The notes under the pieces: generated by a model | Seen by the model: the letters and a program-made list of their open reading frames with translations, nothing else | The model's database searches: none | Told to the model about the DNA's origin: nothing | DNA from: Candidatus Pacearchaeota archaeon | GTDB taxonomy: Archaea > Nanobdellota > Nanobdellia > Pacearchaeales > GW2011-AR1 | NCBI GenBank assembly: GCA_016181905.1 | Contig: JACOYM010000042.1 | Span: 1 to 8,384 of the forward strand | Length of the DNA stretch: 8,384 nucleotides | Reading direction: 5' to 3' | Shown here: in pieces, positions 3,422 through 8,384 of the stretch | Layout of the letters: every line of letters begins with the position of its first letter | Numbering within the stretch: the first letter of the stretch is position 1 | Program-made: the position numbers and the translations under genes

Positions 3422-6012
3422 ATGGCAAATTAAACTTTGTAAAGGAAAGAAACCCAAAAGAGGTTGAGGCAATCATGCACCCATTTATCAAGGAATGGTT
3501 TTTCTCCCAGTTTAAGGGATTAAGCCTGCCTCAACTGCATGGCGTGATGCCTATACATGAAAGAAAAAATATCCTAATTTCGGCGCCTACAGGCGGAACA
3601 AAGACATTAACTGCATTTTTGAGCATATTGAACTATCTTGTTAGTTTAGCATGCAAAAATGAATTGGAAAATAAGGTTTATTGTGTATATTGTTCGCCAC
3701 TGAAGGCTTTGGGCGCTGACATTTATGTTAATCTTGTCAGGCCTCTTGAGGAGGTTGAGAGGATAGCCAAGAAGCATAATATAGAGATGCAAAAAATAAG
3801 GGTTGGAATAAGGACAGGGGATACAACAACGCATGAAAAACAGAAGATGCTGAAGAACACCCCGCATATATTTATAACAACTCCGGAAAGCCTGGCAATT
3901 GTGCTAAGTTCCAAAAGATTTATAGAAAGGTTTAGCGCTGTTGAGTTCTGCATAGTGGATGAGATACATGCGCTTGCCAGCAAAAGAGGCGTTCATTTGT
4001 CTTTAAGCCTGGAAAGGCTTTGCAATGTAAGCAAGATTGAGCCTGTGAGGATAGGGTTGAGCGCAACTATAGCGCCTATTGAAGAAATTGCAGGATTCCT
4101 GGTGGGGAGAGGGAGAGATTGTGAAATTGCTGATGTTCAATTCACAAAGAAAATAGACATGGCTGTGCTTACGCCTGTTAAGGATATTATTGACACAGAG
4201 GCGGCAAGCCTGCATTCTGAGCTGTATAATTTTATAGACCAGCTTATAGAAAAGCATAAGACAACCCTTATATTCACAAACACAAGAAGCGCTACAGAAA
4301 GGGTAGTGCATCATTTGAAAGAGATGTTCCCTTCAAAATATCTTGAGGATATTGGGGCGCATCACAGCAGCTTGAGCAAAGAGCATAGATTTGATATTGA
4401 GGAGAGATTAAGGCAGGGCAAATTAAAGGTTGTTGTTACAAGCACGAGCTTGGAGCTTGGAATTGACATTGGTTATATAGACCTGGTGATTTTGCTTGGA
4501 AGCCCGAAGAGTGTTGCAAGGGCCCTGCAAAGGATAGGAAGGGCAGGGCATAGGCTGCACGAAACAGCAAAGGGCAGATTTATTGTTTTAGACAGGGACG
4601 ATTTAGTTGAATGCTGTGTGCTGGCAAAACAGGCAAGGGAAGGCATTATAGACAGGGTGCAGATTCCAAAAAACTGCCTTGATGTACTAAGCCAGCAGAT
4701 TTATGGAATGGCTATACAGCAGGCATGGAATGTTGAGGAGCTTTTTGCCCTTGTTAGAAGAAGCTATTGCTATAGTGAATTGCCAAGAGAGGATTTTTTC
4801 TCGGTTATAGATTATTTAGCTGGGGAATATGCGCTTGAAGCACGGGATGTTTATGCAAAGATATGGCACGACAAAGAAACAAAAAAGATAGGAAAAAGAG
4901 GCATGCTTGCAAGAATGATTTATATGACAAATATAGGGACAATTCCTGAAGAAAGTTTTGTGAATATTGTCATGGCAGGGGGGGAGAGAAAGGATGAAAG
5001 GGTTGGCATGATAGATGAAGGGTTTTTAGAGAGATTAAAGCCTGGTGATGTTTTTGTTTTAGGCGGGCATAAGTATGAATTCAGATATACGAGGGGGATG
5101 AATGCCTATGTTGCAGCAACAATGTATAAATCCCCAACCATACCAAGCTGGTTTAGCGAGATGCTGCCTTTGAGCTTTGATTCTGCCATTGCAATACAGA
5201 GATTCAGGCTTTTAATGGAGGAGAAATTGAAAAAGGACAAGAAAGAGGATGTTAAAAGATTCATTAAAGAATTTCTTTATTGCGATGAGCATTGCGCTGA
5301 GGCTGTATATAATTATTTTTATGAGCAATATAAATTCTTGGAGATTCCTAATGAGAAAAAGCTGTTGATAGAATATTACAAAGGAGAAAAGGACTATATT
5401 ATCTTTCACAGCTTGTTTGGCCGCAGGGTAAATGATGCCTTGTCAAGGGCAATAGCATTTGTTGCGGCGAGGCTTCGCAGGAGGGATATTGAGGTCGGGA
5501 TAAGTGATAATGGTTTTTTTCTTGCAGGAGAGAGCATACAAGCAGTAAAGGCATTGAGAATGTTAAACCCAGATAATATTGTTGATATTTTGAAAGAGGC
5601 TATAGAAAAAACAGAGGTTTTGAAAAGAAGATTCAGGCATTGCGCTACAAGAGGGCTGATGATATTGAGAAGCTATAAAGGCAGGACAAAGAGTGTTGGA
5701 AAACAGCAGATGAAATCCGGCTTCCTGCTTGGAAGCGTAAAGAAGCTTGATGAGAATTTTCCTATACTGAAGGAGGCGAGAAGAGAGGTATTAAATGATT
5801 TGATGGATATAGAGAATACAAAGCTTGTTATTGAATGGATTCAAGCAGGAAGGATAAAGATAAAGGAAACAAGGACAAAGCTGCCAAGCCCTTTTGCCCT
5901 TAACCTGATTATACAGGGCTATAGCGACCTGATAAGGGTAGAGGACAAAATGAATTTCCTGAAAAGAATGCATCAGCTGCACATGAAGGAGATTGAAAAG
6001 TTGAAGGAATAA
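3418..6012 (+). CDS. lhr: Lhr-family ATP-dependent superfamily 2 helicase (Lhr-Core type)
   Basis: An 864-aa SF2 helicase close to the roughly 850-residue length of Lhr-Core proteins. Motifs in order: Q-type region LSLPQL (35-40), Walker A as APTGGTKT (56-63), SPLKALG (93-99), RTGDT (132-136), ITTPESLA (153-160), Walker B DEIHALASKRGVHLSLSLER (181-200), SAT (215-217), LIFTNTRS (284-291), TSTSLELGIDIG (341-352) and QRIGRAGH (371-378). A winged-helix and C-terminal Lhr region follow, including GRRVNDALSRA and the ISDNGFFL element. DEIHALxxxKRGxHL is diagnostic for Lhr against Hel308/Ski2. The family translocates 3'-5' on ssDNA, unwinds RNA:DNA hybrids and is linked to DNA repair. The Walker A is odd: Thr replaces Gly just before the catalytic Lys. 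The start may be extended by an upstream leader ORF. The phosphoesterase two genes downstream is a known family neighbour. Confidence 0.95.
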   Translation: MNGKLNFVKERNPKEVEAIMHPFIKEWFFSQFKGLSLPQLHGVMPIHERKNILISAPTGGTKTLTAFLSILNYLVSLACKNELENKVYCVYCSPLKALGADIYVNLVRPLEEVERIAKKHNIEMQKIRVGIRTGDTTTHEKQKMLKNTPHIFITTPESLAIVLSSKRFIERFSAVEFCIVDEIHALASKRGVHLSLSLERLCNVSKIEPVRIGLSATIAPIEEIAGFLVGRGRDCEIADVQFTKKIDMAVLTPVKDIIDTEAASLHSELYNFIDQLIEKHKTTLIFTNTRSATERVVHHLKEMFPSKYLEDIGAHHSSLSKEHRFDIEERLRQGKLKVVVTSTSLELGIDIGYIDLVILLGSPKSVARALQRIGRAGHRLHETAKGRFIVLDRDDLVECCVLAKQAREGIIDRVQIPKNCLDVLSQQIYGMAIQQAWNVEELFALVRRSYCYSELPREDFFSVIDYLAGEYALEARDVYAKIWHDKETKKIGKRGMLARMIYMTNIGTIPEESFVNIVMAGGERKDERVGMIDEGFLERLKPGDVFVLGGHKYEFRYTRGMNAYVAATMYKSPTIPSWFSEMLPLSFDSAIAIQRFRLLMEEKLKKDKKEDVKRFIKEFLYCDEHCAEAVYNYFYEQYKFLEIPNEKKLLIEYYKGEKDYIIFHSLFGRRVNDALSRAIAFVAARLRRRDIEVGISDNGFFLAGESIQAVKALRMLNPDNIVDILKEAIEKTEVLKRRFRHCATRGLMILRSYKGRTKSVGKQQMKSGFLLGSVKKLDENFPILKEARREVLNDLMDIENTKLVIEWIQAGRIKIKETRTKLPSPFALNLIIQGYSDLIRVEDKMNFLKRMHQLHMKEIEKLKE

Positions 6013-6103
6013 GGCTTGAAATATGGGTAAAATAAAATTTGTTAAAAAACAAATGTTGAAGGTTTTAAAAGAGAAAACAAAAATATATTTCTTGATGCCA
6101 TTA

Positions 6104-6124
6104 TTTTTAAAAAGCTGTTTGTTG
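6104..6124 (+). promoter_or_regulatory. TATA box of the PRPP synthase gene with an adjoining iteron-like word
   Basis: TTTTTAAAA (6104-6112) is centred about 27 bp before ATG 6135, implying a leaderless mRNA. Immediately downstream GCTGTTTGTTG (6114-6124) is identical to an 11-bp stretch of the repeat array at 736-746. A protein bound there would cover the initiation region. The TATA assignment is firm; regulation through the 11-mer is speculative. Confidence 0.5.
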
Positions 6125-6134
6125 TGAAGTTTTC

Positions 6135-7148
6135 ATGGAAAGCACAAAAGAGCTGAATAATTTAGAGAACATAATTCTTGCTGACCCTGAATCAAAGGTT
6201 TGGAATTTTGCTAATGCAGTATATAACAATATAGTAAAGATAGAAAGTGAAAGGAGCAGGATAGGATTTACTCTGGGAAAGGTGGAAATAAGGAATTTTC
6301 CAGATGGGGAGTTTGAGATGAGAATAATCCCGAATACGAGATTGAAGAATGTTGTCTATATACAAGATTCAAGCAAAGAGCCTGCTAAATGGTGGGTTGA
6401 GATGATGCTTGTAAATAATGCTGCAAGAAGGGGAAGCGCAGCAAGCGTTATTGATGTTCTGCCTTATATGAGATGGTCAAGAAGCGAGAAGAAGGATAAG
6501 CCGCATATCGCGATTGCTTCAAAGGTTTTTGCAGATACAATAAGCCTGCCTTGCATTGGCTCTCATGCAGACAGAATGATAGCCCTTGACTTGCATGCTG
6601 AAGCAATTCAGGGATTTTTTAACATTCCTTTTGATGCCCTTTACAGCTATTCGGATGTTGTGGATTATATAAAGACAAAGCATCCAGAGATAACAGACAA
6701 CCTTATTATTGTTGCACCTGACACAGGCTCTACAGCAAGGACAAGGGCATTTGCCAAAAAGATAGGCAATAACATAGACATAGCTATAATTGACAAGAGG
6801 AGAATAAGCGGGGAGAGAGTGGAGGTGTATCATGTTGTTGGGGAGGTTGAAGGAAAAAACTGCTTATTGGTTGATGATATATTAAGCAGCGGAAAAACAT
6901 TGGGGGAGGCAGAGATTGCATTGAGGAATAAAGGGGCAAGAAGAGTGTATGCATATGCCACGCATTTTGTCGGCTCTGGAAATTATATGGAAAATTTAAA
7001 AGGGCTTGACAAGGTTATGACAACAGACACATTCTACCAGCCAGCAAATAACGATGGAAAAATAGAGGCAATAAGCATTGCTCCTTTGTTTGCCGAGGCA
7101 ATCTACAGGGCAAGAAATGGCGAAAGCATAAGCGAGCTTTTTCAGTAG
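6135..7148 (+). CDS. prs: Ribose-phosphate pyrophosphokinase (PRPP synthase), divergent
   Basis: A 337-aa cytoplasmic enzyme expected to make 5-phosphoribosyl 1-diphosphate from ribose 5-phosphate and ATP for nucleotide and some amino-acid synthesis. Family signatures: NFPDGEFEMRI (54-64), YMRWSRSEKKDK (111-122) at the flexible ATP-loop position, metal-binding DLH (152-154) followed by IQGFFNIPFD, VAPDTGSTARTRA (193-205), the catalytic-loop DKRR (220-223) and the PRPP-binding loop VDDILSSGKT (246-255). Length is slightly above the usual 280-320 residues owing to a longer N-terminus. The canonical ARQDRK is replaced by MRWSRSEK, so the adenine-contacting Gln and Asp appear substituted; nucleotide preference could differ. 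The start is supported by a TATA box at 6104-6112. It lies between the helicase and phosphoesterase genes, each with its own promoter. Confidence 0.88.
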   Translation: MESTKELNNLENIILADPESKVWNFANAVYNNIVKIESERSRIGFTLGKVEIRNFPDGEFEMRIIPNTRLKNVVYIQDSSKEPAKWWVEMMLVNNAARRGSAASVIDVLPYMRWSRSEKKDKPHIAIASKVFADTISLPCIGSHADRMIALDLHAEAIQGFFNIPFDALYSYSDVVDYIKTKHPEITDNLIIVAPDTGSTARTRAFAKKIGNNIDIAIIDKRRISGERVEVYHVVGEVEGKNCLLVDDILSSGKTLGEAEIALRNKGARRVYAYATHFVGSGNYMENLKGLDKVMTTDTFYQPANNDGKIEAISIAPLFAEAIYRARNGESISELFQ

Positions 7149-7168
7149 GTTTGCGGGTTTGAAAAAGG

Positions 7169-7176
7169 TTTATTAA
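7169..7176 (+). promoter_or_regulatory. TATA box of the phosphoesterase gene
   Basis: TTTATTAA lies about 25 bp upstream of ATG 7198 in the 49-bp gap after the PRPP synthase stop, so the phosphoesterase probably has its own leaderless transcript in addition to any read-through. Confidence 0.5.
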
Positions 7177-7197
7177 GATTTGATTTTTTAGCGTATT

Positions 7198-7923
7198 ATG
7201 GCGGGCAAAGAAATTTTTAAAGGAATTGAGATTAAAGGAAAGGCGTTGTGGATTGCAAAAGAAAAAATCCTTGCCGTAGCAGACCTGCATATCGGGTATG
7301 AGCAGGCGCTAAATGAGCAGGGCATTCTTGCGCCGAGGGAGATGTTTAAAGAAATTGAAAAAGAGATTAAAGGGCTATTAAAGCTAAAGCCGAAAATAAT
7401 TGTCATTAATGGGGATTTAAAGCATGAATTTGGGAGGATTTCCAGGCAGGAGTGGAAAGATGTTTCTAATATTTTGGATTTCTTGAAAAAACATGCTAAA
7501 AAAATAATCCTGATTAAGGGAAATCATGACACAATTTTAAAGCCGATTTCGCGGCAAAGGGGCATAGACGCGAGGAATTTTTACATCAAAAAAGATGTTT
7601 GTTTTATCCATGGGCACAAGATGTTTGCAGAATGCCTTGATAAAAAGATTAAAACCCTTATAATGGGGCACAGGCATCCTGCTATTATCTTGAGAGACAA
7701 AGCAAAAAGTGAAAGCTACAAATGCTTTCTTGCTGGAAGATGGAAAGGCAAGCGCGTTATAATAATGCCCTCTTTTTTCCCGCTTGTTGAGGGCAGCGAT
7801 ATTTCTGCTGATTTTGAAAACAAGCTTGCCTTTAATTTTAACCTGAAAAATTTTGAGGTTTATGCTATTGGTGATAAGGTTTATGATTTTGGAAAGCTGA
7901 AGAAGGTGAGAAGTTTAGCCTGA
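7198..7923 (+). CDS. Calcineurin-like metallophosphoesterase of the archaeal ICC-like / Lhr-associated type
   Basis: A 241-aa two-metal phosphoesterase with the complete motif series: VADLHIG (27-33; Asp29, His31), VINGDLKHEFG (69-79; Asp73), KGNHD (107-111), FIHGH (136-140) and MGHRHP (156-161). All expected metal ligands are present. No signal peptide or membrane segment is seen, so it is cytoplasmic. The compact length and DLHxGYE/GDLKHEFG wording match the archaeal 'ICC-like' family (COG1407), whose members are often encoded beside Lhr helicases and are suspected phosphodiesterases or nucleases in nucleic-acid repair; the substrate here is unknown. Here the PRPP synthase separates it from the helicase. 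ATG 7198 has a TATA box about 25 bp upstream. Its stop overlaps the 3' end of the convergent right-edge gene by 9 bp. Confidence 0.9.
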   Translation: MAGKEIFKGIEIKGKALWIAKEKILAVADLHIGYEQALNEQGILAPREMFKEIEKEIKGLLKLKPKIIVINGDLKHEFGRISRQEWKDVSNILDFLKKHAKKIILIKGNHDTILKPISRQRGIDARNFYIKKDVCFIHGHKMFAECLDKKIKTLIMGHRHPAIILRDKAKSESYKCFLAGRWKGKRVIIMPSFFPLVEGSDISADFENKLAFNFNLKNFEVYAIGDKVYDFGKLKKVRSLA

Positions 7924-8384
7924 TGAAAAAATTGACATGTCAATTGGTGGGGGATATAAAATATGTTTTAATTCAGATTTCCATGACTTAATCTCTTTAT
8001 TCACATAATCTTCTATTTTGGAATTCCTAAAAGCTGGAGGTATTCTTTCTAATAACTCTATTAATCTTTTGTCAGAATATAAAATATCTTTATTTGTTTC
8101 TTCTTTTAGTCTAAAATAATCTCTAAAGGCAAGAGCATTTTTTAATGAAGGTTGATACATTGTATTCCACTCTGTTGCGAAAAAGTTTTTAGGATGGGGA
8201 AAACCATCAAGAAAATAGGTTTCTATTTTATTCTGTTCTCTAGCAGCCATTTCATAAATAAGCTTTTTAAAAGGATTATGTTTTCGCGGGGTCATCATAT
8301 CCATAGTAGCCACCATAAATTTATTCCACAAGCCTCGTTTATTAAGAAGATAAGAGCGTATTGCTTTATAATCATCTGTATAAC
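7915..8384 (-). CDS. Partial protein of unknown function; 5' end outside the window
   Basis: A minus-strand frame stays open from the right edge to TAA at 7917-7915. It gives at least 155 residues, reading ...YTDDYKAIRSYLLNKRG... into WNKFMVATMDMM. The TTG at 8331 and ATGs nearby are probably internal, because uninterrupted, protein-like sequence continues upstream to the edge. The visible part is soluble, rich in Lys, Asn and aromatics, with an IETYFLDGFPHPKNFF stretch and a terminal PPPIDMSIFSSG. I see no nucleotide-binding or catalytic motif and no membrane segment, and do not recognise the family. It converges on and overlaps the metallophosphoesterase gene by 9 bp, so the two mRNAs would be complementary at their 3' ends. 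Confidence 0.7.
   Translation of the reverse strand, partial: YTDDYKAIRSYLLNKRGLWNKFMVATMDMMTPRKHNPFKKLIYEMAAREQNKIETYFLDGFPHPKNFFATEWNTMYQPSLKNALAFRDYFRLKEETNKDILYSDKRLIELLERIPPAFRNSKIEDYVNKEIKSWKSELKHILYPPPIDMSIFSSG

Noticed and set aside
6037..6054. Hairpin ATTTGTT/AACAAAT after the helicase gene as a terminator
   Set aside because: The stem is 7 bp with a single G-C pair and no following T-run, so it is too weak to call.

Overview
The window looks like a gene-dense, AT-rich piece of an archaeal genome, most likely a small-genome DPANN lineage of the Woesearchaeota/Pacearchaeota kind; the lineage is my inference. Almost every start codon sits about 25-30 nt downstream of an archaeal TATA box with no obvious Shine-Dalgarno, which means largely leaderless mRNAs. 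Arginine is mostly AGA/AGG, and the helicase and phosphoesterase are of archaeal type.

Layout, left to right. (1) A minus-strand gene of unknown function (623 to beyond position 1) runs off the left edge; it ends in view with a CxxC motif. (2) A 286-bp divergent region holds five helically phased GCTGTTYAA-type repeats and a perfect 10-bp inverted repeat. (3) A 200-aa plus-strand protein has a coiled coil, a QTAV-repeat linker and a helix-turn-helix. The linker DNA carries the same word as the upstream repeats. (4) A 366-bp gap holds a degenerate copy of that gene's 3' end and a 10-bp inverted repeat. (5) A 223-aa minus-strand protein has the same three-part plan, but its linker DNA carries a different word, TCGACA[G/C]A[T/C]. 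(6) Two small winged-helix-like proteins, 74 and 99 aa, are divergently oriented. (7) A plus-strand block follows: an Lhr-family helicase, a divergent ribose-phosphate pyrophosphokinase and a metallophosphoesterase. (8) A minus-strand gene of unknown function enters from the right edge and overlaps the phosphoesterase tail to tail.

The conserved block probably combines nucleic-acid repair or processing (Lhr helicase plus phosphoesterase, a pairing recurrent in prokaryotes) with nucleotide supply (PRPP synthase). The left third is a cluster of four putative DNA-binding proteins.

The most unusual signal is in the two coiled-coil/HTH genes. Each carries a gene-specific DNA word repeated inside its linker codons, and in both genes the same word is read in more than one codon frame. 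In the first gene the word also occurs as a non-coding array upstream of the promoter. This suggests that selection or repeat expansion acts on the DNA, as expected for self-encoded binding sites. I propose an autoregulatory or DNA-bridging system in which each protein recognises iterons embedded in its own gene. That function is inferred, not shown.
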